This document shows positions 52,891 to 62,927 of a DNA stretch of 64,000 nt, one piece after another (within the stretch, counting starts at the first letter, position 1; every line of letters begins with the position of its first letter). Under the pieces are notes generated by a model, which did no database searches, had not been told where the DNA came from, and saw only the letters and a program-made list of their open reading frames with translations. The stretch covers positions 1-64,000 of the forward strand of contig JAUSAX010000101.1 in assembly GCA_030652315.1 (NCBI GenBank), read 5' to 3'. Made by a program: the position numbers and the translations under genes. Origin of the DNA: Afipia sp. (GTDB taxonomy: Bacteria; Pseudomonadota; Alphaproteobacteria; Rhizobiales; Xanthobacteraceae).

Positions 52891-53565
52891 TTAAGCAGCA
52901 GCACGCTGGTCCAGCTGGGAAAGGTAAGACTTGTGCTTCTGCATGAAGGTCCGCAGCAGGGCAGGATATTCGGCGCTCACAGCCGCTACCACTGACGGCC
53001 GCTCGCGCAGACTCTTGCGCCAACGCGCAATCTTCGGCTTGTCGGCGAGGATGCCAAAATCGCCGATTTCATCGAACGTATCGAAATAGCGGAACACAGG
53101 CGCAAACACCGCATCGACCAGCGAGAACTGGTCGCCGTCGAACCACGGTCCCGCAACAAGCCGCGATTCAAGCCGCGCAAATTTGTCGGCCGCCTGCTTC
53201 ACCTTGACGTTGAACGTCGCCTCGTCGATAGCCGTTTCCAGTCCCCATATGTCCGCCAGCACGGCTGAACCGAACTCGATCCACGCGCGATGTTCGGCGC
53301 GGGTCAGCGGATCCTTCGGATGCAGCGGCTTGGGCTGGGTTTCCTCGAGATATTCGAGAATGACCGCGGATTCGAAAACGACTTTGTCGCCGACCTGAAG
53401 CACCGGCACCTTGCCGAGCGGCGAAATCTTCAAAAACCAGTCGGGCTTGTTGTCGAGATCGATGTCGATCCGCTCGAACGGCACGCCTTTCTCCGTCAGA
53501 GAAATCACCGCACGCTGAACATAGGGGCAGAGCTTGTGGCTGATGAGCTTGAGTTTCTCGCTCAT
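52891..53565 (-). CDS. glutathione S-transferase family protein
   Basis: ISHKLCPYVQRAVISLTEKGVPFERIDIDLDNKPDWFLKISPLGKVPVLQV. Confidence 0.93.
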   Translation of the reverse strand: MSEKLKLISHKLCPYVQRAVISLTEKGVPFERIDIDLDNKPDWFLKISPLGKVPVLQVGDKVVFESAVILEYLEETQPKPLHPKDPLTRAEHRAWIEFGSAVLADIWGLETAIDEATFNVKVKQAADKFARLESRLVAGPWFDGDQFSLVDAVFAPVFRYFDTFDEIGDFGILADKPKIARWRKSLRERPSVVAAVSAEYPALLRTFMQKHKSYLSQLDQRAAA

Positions 53566-53696
53566 GGCGTTCTTCTCCACTGATGCGAGCACGGTGGCGG
53601 GCGATCACTTTCCACATTCGACGCCGTATGACGCACGTAGCGCCACACGCCGTCGCGAATAATTTGAATTGCGAGAATAAGTTCGGCGACCAGCAT
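53562..53696 (-). CDS. 44-aa small ORF overlapping the GST start (ATGA)
   Basis: MLVAELILAIQIIRDGVWRYVRHTASNVESDRPPPCSHQWRRTP; GGAAGGAG upstream of ATG; stop overlaps GST ATG. Confidence 0.5.
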   Translation of the reverse strand: MLVAELILAIQIIRDGVWRYVRHTASNVESDRPPPCSHQWRRTP

Positions 53697-53708
53697 CGGG
53701 GCTCCTTC

Positions 53709-53771
53709 CATGCATCTGCATGTAAGTAAATGCTGGCGCATGGAGTCTGTCAAGGTCCATGCAGGTGCATG
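53709..53771 (-). promoter_or_regulatory. promoter with two perfect 6-2-6 palindromic operators
   Basis: catgcatctgcatg (53709-53722) and catgcaggtgcatg (53758-53771) bracket TTGACA-17-TTTACT on the minus strand. Confidence 0.7.
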
Positions 53772-53774
53772 AAG

Positions 53775-54872
53775 TCACGGTTTCGCGAGGACGCCACCCG
53801 TCAGTGGCGCTGGCACGCCGGTCGTTCCCGGAAATGTCAGCGGCAATCCTTTGAGGCTGCGGACGGCCATGTAGGCAAAGGCCTGGGCCTCAACCGCATC
53901 GCCCGACCAGCCCAGATCGGTGCCACGCATCACGGACGCGGGCGCCACGCGCTCGCCCAGCATCTGCATCAAGGTCGGATTGCTTGCGCCACCGCCAACC
54001 ACGATCCAGTTTGTGGGTAGCTTCGGCAATGCAGGCACAATCATCGCGATCGAAGCCGCGGTAAATGCCGTCAGGGTAGCCGCACCATCCTCCGTGCTCA
54101 TGTCATCAACAGTCAGCGCCGCGAAATCATTGCGATCGAGTGATTTCGGCGGTGGCGCTGTGAAGAAGGGGCGGCTCAATGCGCGCGCGATCCAGTCCTG
54201 ATCGGCATACCCTCTAGCCGCCGTGCGCCCATCGCGATCCACCGCCTCGCCGCTCCTGCGCAGCATGAAGTCATCAAGCAGCGCATTGCCGGGGCCAGTG
54301 TCGCAGGCGATCAATGTCTCGCCGTCGATGTAGGTGATGTTGGCGACGCCGCCGATGTTTACAACCATCGCCGGTCCTGTGCGATTCAACAGCCGCGCCA
54401 GCGCGCGATGATATACCGGTACCAACGGCGCGCCCTGCCCGCCTGCGGCGACGTCGGCGGCGCGCAAGTCGAACACCACCGGCATGCCGAGTGCCTTGGT
54501 CAGCGCATGACCGTCGCCGATCTGCACCGTCAGTCTCCGGTCCGGACGATGCAGGACAGTCTGGCCGTGGAAACCAACCACGTCGATATCGTCGCGGGAG
54601 AGCGCATTTGTTTGCAGGAAACCCTCGACCGCCTCCGCATGCGCGCGCGTGACCAATGCCTCCGCGTCCTTCAGAGCACCGGGACGTGCACCGCGTTCGG
54701 TGACAGACACTGCATCGGCAAGCGCTTTGCGCAGCAGATCACGCTCGCTATCGCTATAGGCGCGATAAGAGGTCGGACCGAACGTCCCGATACGCTCGCC
54801 ATCCGTCTCGATCAGCGCGACATCGACGCCATCGAGCGATGTCCCGCTCATCAGCCCAATCGCCTTCAGCAA
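53775..54872 (-). CDS. anmK: anhydro-N-acetylmuramic acid kinase
   Basis: AIGLMSGTSLDGVDVALIETDG, GGVANITYIDGE, DTGPGNALLDDF. Confidence 0.95.
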   Translation of the reverse strand: MLKAIGLMSGTSLDGVDVALIETDGERIGTFGPTSYRAYSDSERDLLRKALADAVSVTERGARPGALKDAEALVTRAHAEAVEGFLQTNALSRDDIDVVGFHGQTVLHRPDRRLTVQIGDGHALTKALGMPVVFDLRAADVAAGGQGAPLVPVYHRALARLLNRTGPAMVVNIGGVANITYIDGETLIACDTGPGNALLDDFMLRRSGEAVDRDGRTAARGYADQDWIARALSRPFFTAPPPKSLDRNDFAALTVDDMSTEDGAATLTAFTAASIAMIVPALPKLPTNWIVVGGGASNPTLMQMLGERVAPASVMRGTDLGWSGDAVEAQAFAYMAVRSLKGLPLTFPGTTGVPAPLTGGVLAKP

Positions 54873-55029
54873 GGGCCTCTCCTTCGAGCCAAAATGCTCT
54901 CATTCATCGCATTTGTGCGTATTCTGGCCGCAAAACCCGAATACCCGCTTGGTTGAATCCGACGCCGGACCTGATACACCACAGGCCCAAACAAAACGCT
55001 AAATAGCTCAATCGTCAAAGAGTGCCTCC

Positions 55030-56283
55030 ATGAGCGCCTACAAGTCCGATTTCCTCAATGTCCTTCAGAGCCGCGGTTTCATCCACCAGATGTCGGATGC
55101 CGCCGGTCTTGATGCCCTTGCCGACAAGGGCGATGTGACAGCCTACATCGGATACGATTGCACGGCCTCGTCCCTGCATGTCGGGCACCTGCTGTCGATC
55201 ATGATGCTGCACTGGCTCCAGCAGTCCGGCAACAAGCCGATCGTGCTCATGGGCGGCGGCACCACCCGGGTCGGCGACCCATCCGGCCGCGACGAGACGC
55301 GTAAGCTGCTGACTTACGAGCAGATCGACGCCAACAAAGAAAGCATCAAGGGAACCTTCACGAAGCTGATCCGGTTCGGCACGGGTAAAACCGATGCCGC
55401 GATGGCCGACAATGCAGAGTGGCTCACGGCGCTCAACTACATCGAGATGCTCCGTGACGTTGGCCGGCACTTCTCGATCAACCGCATGCTGACCATGGAC
55501 TCGGTAAAGATGCGGCTCGAGCGCGAGCAGGAACTGTCCTTCATCGAATTCAACTACATGATCCTGCAGTCCTACGACTTCGTCGAACTGTCGCGGCGCT
55601 ACGGCTGCAACCTGCAGATGGGCGGCTCCGACCAGTGGGGTAACATCGTCAACGGCATCGATCTCGGCCGCCGCATGGGGACGCATCAGCTTTACGCACT
55701 AACATGTCCGCTGCTGACGACCTCCTCGGGCGCGAAGATGGGCAAGACCGCTGCCGGCGCGGTCTGGCTGAATGCAGACCTGCTCAGCAACTACGACTAC
55801 TGGCAGTTCTGGCGCAATACCGAGGACGCGGACGTTGAGCGCTTCCTGAAGCTGTTCACGCTCCTGCCGATGGATGAGATCGCGAAGCTCGCGGCACTCA
55901 AGGGACAGGACATCAACGAGGCGAAGAAGGTCCTCGCGACCGAAGCGACGGCGCTCATTCGCGGCCGCGAAGCTGCGGATGCAGCATCCGAGACGGCGCG
56001 AAAGACCTTCGAGGAAGGCACCATCGCGGGCGATCTTCCGACACTGGAAATCCCTCGGGCCGAACTCGATGCTGGTGCGTCTGTCCTGGGATTGTTCGTC
56101 AAGGCCGGCCTCGTGGCATCGAATGGCGAGGCGCGTCGTCAGATCAAGGGCGGCGGCCTTCGTGTCAACGATGCGCCAGTGACCGATGAAAAGATGAACC
56201 TGACGCCGAAGGATCTGACGTCGGAAGGCGTGGTGAAGCTCTCGATGGGGCGCAAGAAGCACGTGCTCCTGAAACCCGTCTAG
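55030..56283 (+). CDS. tyrS: tyrosyl-tRNA synthetase
   Basis: [17 protein letters not shown] (HIGH), GAKMGKT (KMSKS-type), C-terminal S4. Confidence 0.96.
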   Translation: MSAYKSDFLNVLQSRGFIHQMSDAAGLDALADKGDVTAYIGYDCTASSLHVGHLLSIMMLHWLQQSGNKPIVLMGGGTTRVGDPSGRDETRKLLTYEQIDANKESIKGTFTKLIRFGTGKTDAAMADNAEWLTALNYIEMLRDVGRHFSINRMLTMDSVKMRLEREQELSFIEFNYMILQSYDFVELSRRYGCNLQMGGSDQWGNIVNGIDLGRRMGTHQLYALTCPLLTTSSGAKMGKTAAGAVWLNADLLSNYDYWQFWRNTEDADVERFLKLFTLLPMDEIAKLAALKGQDINEAKKVLATEATALIRGREAADAASETARKTFEEGTIAGDLPTLEIPRAELDAGASVLGLFVKAGLVASNGEARRQIKGGGLRVNDAPVTDEKMNLTPKDLTSEGVVKLSMGRKKHVLLKPV

Positions 56284-56293
56284 GAAGCGCATC

Positions 56294-56310
56294 GCTAGCC
56301 TTTGGCTAGC
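56294..56310. terminator. hairpin gctagcc-ttt-ggctagc between convergent tyrS and thioesterase
   Basis: Perfect 7-3-7 inverted repeat overlapping the thioesterase stop codon. Confidence 0.45.
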
Positions 56311-56749
56311 CCTGGCGGCGCATAGTCATCATGGTCGCCGACATCGTGGCGACCAGTTTTTCGCGGCCATCCTCAATGGCGAAGGCACGGCCCTCCGCGA
56401 CAACAAGCGTGCGGCCCGGTTTCACAACGGTTCCGACAAAACGGAACGTCTGGCCCTTGGCAGGTGCCAGCAGATTGATCTTGAATTCGACGGTGAGAAT
56501 GTCCGCCTGTGCGGGCATCAACGTGTAAGACGCCAGTCCGCATGCAGTATCGAGCGCGGCCGACACGACGCCGCCATGCAAGAAGCCATTCTGTTGCGAG
56601 AATTTCGCATCGTACGGCATCCGTAATTCAAGCGCACCCGGTTCGACCTTGGCCAACGTTATTCCGAACGTTCCCAGCGCCGGCTGATTTGCAAACGTCT
56701 TCCGCACCCGCACTTCGTAGTCGGGATCCTGAACCTGAAATGCGCTCAT
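56306..56749 (-). CDS. PaaI-like hotdog thioesterase
   Basis: QNGFLHGGVVSAALDTACGLASYTLMP. Confidence 0.88.
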   Translation of the reverse strand: MSAFQVQDPDYEVRVRKTFANQPALGTFGITLAKVEPGALELRMPYDAKFSQQNGFLHGGVVSAALDTACGLASYTLMPAQADILTVEFKINLLAPAKGQTFRFVGTVVKPGRTLVVAEGRAFAIEDGREKLVATMSATMMTMRRQG

Positions 56750-59700
56750 TGTTGATTGGGGGTGGCAAAATCCGCAGGCGCGTTCTGCTTTCCGGTGTTG
56801 AAGTCAAAGATCTTGCGGAACACGCCGGGCGCCATCGCAGAGATCGGATTGACCCGCAAAACAGGCGCGCCGGGTGTTCCAACAACCTCGTATGTAATGC
56901 CGATCAGACCTTCATTGCTGCCGCCGCCGAGGAACAGGCCGACGATCGGAATCTGCCCGAACATGTTGTTCAGGCCATAGAGCGGAACGAAGGTGCCGCT
57001 CATCTTCACCTGATTGACGGGATAGTCGATGAGCCCCTCGATGGTCGCACCGATCGTCGGGCCGCGAAGCACGCCGTCCTTCACCCGTAGCTGGCCGCTC
57101 TGGCGCGTAAACTCAGCGCGCATACCGGAAAAACCAACGCCCTGCGAATTCACTCCCGGTGCATTGGCGACAGCGCGATCAAGTGCCGCTTCGCCCTTGA
57201 TCGTGAAATCGCGGACGTTCAGCAGCCCTTCCTGCGGCGATGTATCGGACGTCGGCGGATCGATCGCCAACCACATCTTGCCGCCATTCATCTTTGCGTA
57301 CGTGTCGGTGAAACGGAAGAATGCGCCTGCGTCGCCGGTCTCGAGATACATCACGTCACGCCCCTGCGCACGTCCACGCAGATCACCAATCACCGGGGTG
57401 TCGCGTCCCAGTTTACCGCTGAGCGAGAACGATCTGATAGCACCACCGCGGCGCGTGAGTTTCAGGTCTATGCTGCGAACCGCCTCACCATAAAAACCTG
57501 CAAGCGCTCCGAGCTTGGCGTCGATATCGATGTCGAAACTCTTGGATTTTTCCTTGGTGTTCGAATCCCTGCCCGACATCGCGCTCTTGATAAAGCCGCG
57601 GCCATCGAACACCTCGCCCCGCATCGTGACCTTCAGCGTCCCGTCAGGTGCGCGCTCGGCCTTTAAACTCGCCTTGTCGCCTTCCGAAGGCGAAAACGTC
57701 GGGAAGGACGCATTGACGAGATCGTTCTTGTCATCAACTTCAAGCGAACCCTTGATCTGTGTCCCGTTGCCTTCGACGACAATGTCCTCGAAGCGAGTCC
57801 CCTGAGGTTTCTGCACGACGTTGAAGGTCATCTTGGTCGTTTTGCCCGCAACCTTGGTCCAGCCGGGAAGCAAGTTATCGATGCGCGCGGCGGTGAGGTC
57901 GGCCTCGACGCCAAAGCGATTGTCGCGATTATCCCCCTCGCCTCCGGCGATCTTGCCAGTCAGCTTGATGGGAATGGCGCCGCTCAGGCTCGATCCCAGA
58001 TCGACGCCAAGGCGCGCGCGGGCCGCATCGTCAAGGGTTGCCGAAACGCGCACGTCGGCGTCACCCTCGTTGTTCTTGCGATAGTCGAGGGCCGCGGGTT
58101 GACCGCCGATCTTGACGTCGCCCTTTACGCGATAACCCTGATTATCGGCGACGACCTTCAGCGAGTTTGCCTCAAGCTTCTGGTTCATCGCGAGTTTGTC
58201 GACGGCCAGCGCACCAAGATCGAGGTTGATGGAGTAAGTCGTATCCGCCTTGGTCAGCGCATTCTTCAGAGGCATCGCCAGCGTGACAATCGCGGAGACC
58301 GTTCCTTTGCTCGAATTGGGATCGATTGCCGTATCGCCCGCTTCGCGCAACCTCTCCGATTGCAAAACTTCGGCAGCCGCCGGAACCGGGCCATCAATCC
58401 GGAAGCGCACCTTGGTCGGTGCAGGTTTCGGCGCAAGATCCGGCACCTCGAACGTCAGGTCGGAAATATTCAACCGTCTGCCGGCCGGCGTATCGACCGC
58501 ACCTTGCCCGACGTTGATGTTGACCGTGCGTCCGCTGACACGGCCCTTCATGTCGGCATCGCGAACCAACGGCATGTCATCGACTGGCTTGATGGTCAGG
58601 CCGCTCGCCAGGAAATTCACCGACAGTCCATCGTCAGGGATCGGCGGGCCGCCGCGGACCAGCGTATGGACCGGCGCATTCACGGCAACATCGAGCCGCT
58701 GAACCATTCCACGATCAACCCGCTCGGTGACCCATTCGCGGACTTCGGGCGCAATCAGCACGGGCCAGATGCGCTTCAGCACCGTCACCGGCATCGGCGT
58801 CGCAGCCATCCCGAGCGTCAACCGCGCCTCACCCGAATAGTCGAGACTTCCGGAACCCGCGACACCGATCTCGCCGTTGCTGATGTCGCATTGAGTCAAA
58901 AGTACGCGCCGGTTTTCGGTATCGAACCGGAGGCGAATGGCGATGCGGTTGAAGATCGAGGGGGCTTCTCCCGCTTCACCGGCCAGCAGAATTGTTCCGC
59001 CGCTGAGTCCGAGTTGCCAGCTCGGGATGCTGTCATTGGGTGGCTCGAGATGTGCCAGCAGCGTAATGCGATTGGCGCCGGCGTAAACATGAAACGGCGC
59101 CACCATGACGCGGCGGCCTGCATCCCATTCAACGCGCGCATCGGCGTGGTCGATCACCATCGGATAGTCGGGCACGTTGAGATCGACAATCGTGCCCTTG
59201 CCCGCAACAATTTCGCCCCGGAAATAGGTGGGCAGCCCGTCACGCCCGATCTCGCCCTTGAACTCGCCGCTGAGCGGCATGTCCGCCGCGTAAGTGAAAT
59301 CCTTCAAGCGGGCCGCAAGCAGCAGGTTGTTGGTCGGAACCTTGTTGGCGCTGATGTCGATGGACCGCACACCGTTGGATGGCGCACCGACCGCGACCTT
59401 GAGCTCCCAGCCGTTCTTTCCTTCTTCGCCGACGCTGAGCGCAACACCGCCGCCCAACGGACGGCGCAAGCTCAGGCTGATGTTCGAGAAGTTGAGGACT
59501 CCGCCGTTGCGCTGATCTTCGACCGTCAGCACACCATTGCGCAGTCCGATTTCGTTGAGGCTCTGGCCATCAAGACCGTTGGCGCTGAGACTGTCGAGCC
59601 AATCAAGCGCAGCAAGCAGCCCTCCCGTACCGTTCGACGCTGCGGCCGATGTCGCAGGCACTGTCGGTGGCGCGGGCGATGCCTGAAACGGCAAAGGTGT

Positions 59701-60366
59701 CGGACCGGAAGCGGCCGGCGGTGCGGGTTTGACGGGAACCTTGCCGGTCGCGAGCGGGCTGTTGCTTTGTCCCGTCGATACGATCACACGGCCGTCGGGC
59801 GTGATCCGCACCGCAAGTTCGGCGCCCACAAGCCGGAGCGTTTCAGCGCGAAGCCGCCCGGTGAAAAGTGCCATCCCGGAAAGCCGCACTTCTGCTTTCG
59901 GCGCGCTCGCAACGATGTTGCGGTCGTGATCCCGTACGACGATGTCGCGCAACCGGACCGCGATCCTGATCCGGCCGGCACGCTCGATCTGCGTGCCTCC
60001 AACTTCAACAGTGTGATTGTGTCCAAGATTCTCTTCGATCGCCGATGCCAGCCACGGCGTCATAACGTCGAGATTTACCGGGCCGGCACCAAGCCGCAGC
60101 CATAGCGCTCCGAACGCCGCGGCAAAGACGACGCTCATCGACATCAGAACAATCGCGGTCCGTCCGACCCATCGGTTGCCCGCGATCCCTCGGCGCAGCC
60201 CGCGAAACCAGTCTGTGACCCGATGAATTCCGATGCTTGGCCTATTGAGGAGTTTGACCGCCCTGTCACACGCAGCAGCGTCATGGTGATTCCATCCGGA
60301 ATCATCCAAATGCCGGTGCTCGTCTGCAGCCTTCGCAAAGGCTTTCTGGGGCTCTGATCTCGGCAT
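56746..60366 (-). CDS. AsmA-like/YhdP-type large envelope protein
   Basis: 1206 aa; one N-terminal TM, DUF3971/AsmA-like C-terminal region; ATGA overlap with the thioesterase. Confidence 0.85.
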   Translation of the reverse strand: MPRSEPQKAFAKAADEHRHLDDSGWNHHDAAACDRAVKLLNRPSIGIHRVTDWFRGLRRGIAGNRWVGRTAIVLMSMSVVFAAAFGALWLRLGAGPVNLDVMTPWLASAIEENLGHNHTVEVGGTQIERAGRIRIAVRLRDIVVRDHDRNIVASAPKAEVRLSGMALFTGRLRAETLRLVGAELAVRITPDGRVIVSTGQSNSPLATGKVPVKPAPPAASGPTPLPFQASPAPPTVPATSAAASNGTGGLLAALDWLDSLSANGLDGQSLNEIGLRNGVLTVEDQRNGGVLNFSNISLSLRRPLGGGVALSVGEEGKNGWELKVAVGAPSNGVRSIDISANKVPTNNLLLAARLKDFTYAADMPLSGEFKGEIGRDGLPTYFRGEIVAGKGTIVDLNVPDYPMVIDHADARVEWDAGRRVMVAPFHVYAGANRITLLAHLEPPNDSIPSWQLGLSGGTILLAGEAGEAPSIFNRIAIRLRFDTENRRVLLTQCDISNGEIGVAGSGSLDYSGEARLTLGMAATPMPVTVLKRIWPVLIAPEVREWVTERVDRGMVQRLDVAVNAPVHTLVRGGPPIPDDGLSVNFLASGLTIKPVDDMPLVRDADMKGRVSGRTVNINVGQGAVDTPAGRRLNISDLTFEVPDLAPKPAPTKVRFRIDGPVPAAAEVLQSERLREAGDTAIDPNSSKGTVSAIVTLAMPLKNALTKADTTYSINLDLGALAVDKLAMNQKLEANSLKVVADNQGYRVKGDVKIGGQPAALDYRKNNEGDADVRVSATLDDAARARLGVDLGSSLSGAIPIKLTGKIAGGEGDNRDNRFGVEADLTAARIDNLLPGWTKVAGKTTKMTFNVVQKPQGTRFEDIVVEGNGTQIKGSLEVDDKNDLVNASFPTFSPSEGDKASLKAERAPDGTLKVTMRGEVFDGRGFIKSAMSGRDSNTKEKSKSFDIDIDAKLGALAGFYGEAVRSIDLKLTRRGGAIRSFSLSGKLGRDTPVIGDLRGRAQGRDVMYLETGDAGAFFRFTDTYAKMNGGKMWLAIDPPTSDTSPQEGLLNVRDFTIKGEAALDRAVANAPGVNSQGVGFSGMRAEFTRQSGQLRVKDGVLRGPTIGATIEGLIDYPVNQVKMSGTFVPLYGLNNMFGQIPIVGLFLGGGSNEGLIGITYEVVGTPGAPVLRVNPISAMAPGVFRKIFDFNTGKQNAPADFATPNQQ

Positions 60367-60652
60367 TGCCTCTCGGTAGTAATAGTCAGCCTGCTCGCGC
60401 CGCCGGGCGTCAAAGCGTCAAATTGGAGACTCGCTCCGTCGGAGTGCAGCCAGACTAAAGGTCCAGTCTTAGTTTATTGTATTGTCCGTCGTTCGACCGG
60501 TGGCCTGAGAGAGTCGAAAATTCAATAAAATGGCTGTCCACCATACTCCGGGGGCGTCAGATTTGCCCAGCTGAAGAAGTTGGCATTAGTGGTCTGGTCG
60601 CGGTTCTCGCGAATCCCAAAATACCCCGCTGAAAGCGACGAAAGGAAGGCGT

Positions 60653-61402
60653 ATGTCCAAGAAAACGCGTAAGAAATCGTCCAAATCGGGCCCGGCGGCG
60701 GGGGGCGGAAAAACCAAGACCGCCAAGCGGGTTACAACCAGGGCCGCGGCCTCATCCGCCGCCGGTAAATCTGGCAGAAAAACCACGGCCAAACGGGGGG
60801 CGACGAAAGCTGCGGCAACAAAAAGAACATCTGCTGCCAGCACATCTAAGCGCGCCGGCGCTAAGACCGCATTGGCCAGAAAGCCCGCAGCAACCGCAAC
60901 GAAACGCAAGCCGGTGACCACACCGGTCCGAATGATGGGAACGCTTACAGAGGGCAAACCAGCGCCTGCGTTCTCCTTGCCGCGCGACGGCGGGCAACTC
61001 GTGTCGCTGGCGACCTATGCCGGGCGAAAGCTGGTGATCTTCTTCTATCCCCGCGCGAACACACCGGGGTGCACCCTCGAAGCCGTCGCCTTCAGCCGCC
61101 TCGCCAATGCTTTCGCGGCAGCCCAGACTGCTGTTCTGGGCGTCTCGGCCGACCCGGTGACCGCGCAGGAAGCGTTTCGCGACAAGCACGAGCTGACCGT
61201 CCCCCTTCTGTCGGATGAGACACTCGGGATGCTGAAAGCCTATGGCGTATGGGGCGAAAAATCGATGTACGGCAAGACGTTCATGGGGATTATTCGGACA
61301 ACGGTTCTGCTCGACGCCAGCGGCAAAGTCGCAAAAGTCTGGCGCAACGTCAGGGTCGATGGCCACGCCGATGAGGTGCTGGCGGCGGCGCAGATCGCCT
61401 AG
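60653..61402 (+). CDS. peroxiredoxin (BCP/PrxQ-like) with basic N-terminal tail
   Basis: YPRANTPGCTLEAVAF peroxidatic motif; N-terminal Lys/Ala-rich ~90 aa. Confidence 0.9.
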   Translation: MSKKTRKKSSKSGPAAGGGKTKTAKRVTTRAAASSAAGKSGRKTTAKRGATKAAATKRTSAASTSKRAGAKTALARKPAATATKRKPVTTPVRMMGTLTEGKPAPAFSLPRDGGQLVSLATYAGRKLVIFFYPRANTPGCTLEAVAFSRLANAFAAAQTAVLGVSADPVTAQEAFRDKHELTVPLLSDETLGMLKAYGVWGEKSMYGKTFMGIIRTTVLLDASGKVAKVWRNVRVDGHADEVLAAAQIA

Positions 61403-61475
61403 TGCAGGGCACCAAGTATCATCCGACGTTCGCCATAGAACATTCCTGACGCGAACTTCGGATTTTGATACCAGC
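61399..61475. repeat. degenerate relative of the CTAG palindromes at 24198-24364
   Basis: ctagtg... atccgacgttcgc ... gcgaacttcggat inverted repeat. Confidence 0.6.
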
Positions 61476-61573
61476 AATTAAGTACCGTTTTCCGAAAATT
61501 AACCATGAAAGGTTCAAATTAGCCTCTGTAAATGAGCCGTTCGGAGCCCGTTCCGGCCGGCGCGGGAGTGCTA

Positions 61574-62920
61574 ATGTCGAACCGTTCCGCCCACTATTCC
61601 GATCATCCCAAACATCACGCCCATGAGCATGCAAGGGCGCCGCAGCGGCGCCCGGCGCATCATCGCCCGGATCGCAACGGCTATACGATCGTCCATCACG
61701 GCAAGGCGGTGCGGTTTGGGCCGGTCGTGTTCTGGATCGTCGCGGGATCGATCGTCGTCATGGGCGCGTGGTCCGCTGCGACGGCAACCTACTTCGCTTT
61801 CCGCGACGACGTGCTGACGCGCCTGATCGCCCGCCAGGCCGAGATGCAGTACGCCTACGAAGACCGCATCGCGGAACTTCGCGCGCGCGTCGATCGCACC
61901 ACCAGCCGCCAGTTGCTCGATCAGGAGCAATACGATCAGAAGCTCAACCAGATCATGCGGCGGCAGGCGCTGCTTGAATCGCGCGCCGCGGCACTCAACG
62001 CCATGCCTGACAGCACCCCCACCGGCTCGATCAAGCCGACCTCGCGCGGGCCACAGTCGACCGACGCCGGCGCGACGACAGGAATGCCCAAGCCGTCGCC
62101 GATCAACGACACCGTGATCTTCGTCACGCCGCCGGATCGCGAAGCCCGGCTTGAATCGCGGACGCCAGCAGTCGCCCAGCCGCGCACGGAATTCGCGAAA
62201 GCTCAGGGCGTCGACAGCGTCTTGTCAAACCTGCAGACAGCGCTCGACAAGGTCGAGGGTCGCCAGACGGCCACACTCAGTTCCGTCGAAGGCAGTTACG
62301 AGTCGCGGATGCGCCGGATGCGCGGCGTAATCACCGATCTCGGCCTCGATATGGCCCAACTGGAAGCTGCCACCCCGAAAGGCGGCGTGGGCGGACCGTT
62401 CGTGCCCGCAAAGCCCGGGTCGGATGCCGGCGCGTTCGAGCGGCAACTCTACCGTATCAACCTTACCCGCGCGCAGGTGGACCGGCTGACGCGCACGTTG
62501 TCGCTGGTGCCCTACCGGAAGCCGGTGGTGGGCAACGTCGAATTCTCGTCCGGCTTTGGCGTGCGCAGCGATCCGTTCCTCGGCCGCCCGGCGATGCACA
62601 CCGGCCTCGATTTCCGCGGCTCGACCGGCGATCCGGTGCGCGCCACCGCGAGCGGCAAAATCGTCACTGCGGCGTGGAGCGGCGGTTACGGCCGCTTGGT
62701 GGAGATCGATCACGGCAACGGCCTGTCGACGCGCTATGGGCATCTGTCGGAGATCAACGTCAAAGTCGGCCAGCATGTCACGATCGGCCATGTGATCGGC
62801 GCGGTCGGCTCGACGGGCCGGTCAACGGGCCCTCACCTTCATTATGAAACGCGCATCGACGGCGATGCGGTGGATCCGCAGAAATTCCTTCGCGCCGGCG
62901 TTCGCCTGACTCAAGGGTAG
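61574..62920 (+). CDS. M23 family metallopeptidase
   Basis: SGFGVRSDPFLGRPAMHTGLDFRGSTGDPVRATASGKI, GPHLHYETRIDG; upstream start at 61532 also possible. Confidence 0.92.
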   Translation: MSNRSAHYSDHPKHHAHEHARAPQRRPAHHRPDRNGYTIVHHGKAVRFGPVVFWIVAGSIVVMGAWSAATATYFAFRDDVLTRLIARQAEMQYAYEDRIAELRARVDRTTSRQLLDQEQYDQKLNQIMRRQALLESRAAALNAMPDSTPTGSIKPTSRGPQSTDAGATTGMPKPSPINDTVIFVTPPDREARLESRTPAVAQPRTEFAKAQGVDSVLSNLQTALDKVEGRQTATLSSVEGSYESRMRRMRGVITDLGLDMAQLEAATPKGGVGGPFVPAKPGSDAGAFERQLYRINLTRAQVDRLTRTLSLVPYRKPVVGNVEFSSGFGVRSDPFLGRPAMHTGLDFRGSTGDPVRATASGKIVTAAWSGGYGRLVEIDHGNGLSTRYGHLSEINVKVGQHVTIGHVIGAVGSTGRSTGPHLHYETRIDGDAVDPQKFLRAGVRLTQG

Positions 62921-62927
62921 TTTTAGT

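Noticed and set aside
58099-60105. 668-aa ORF on + strand opposite the AsmA-like gene
   Set aside because: Antisense shadow of a high-GC coding gene; Arg/His-rich translation with no recognisable domain, and the minus-strand ORF is a convincing AsmA-like protein
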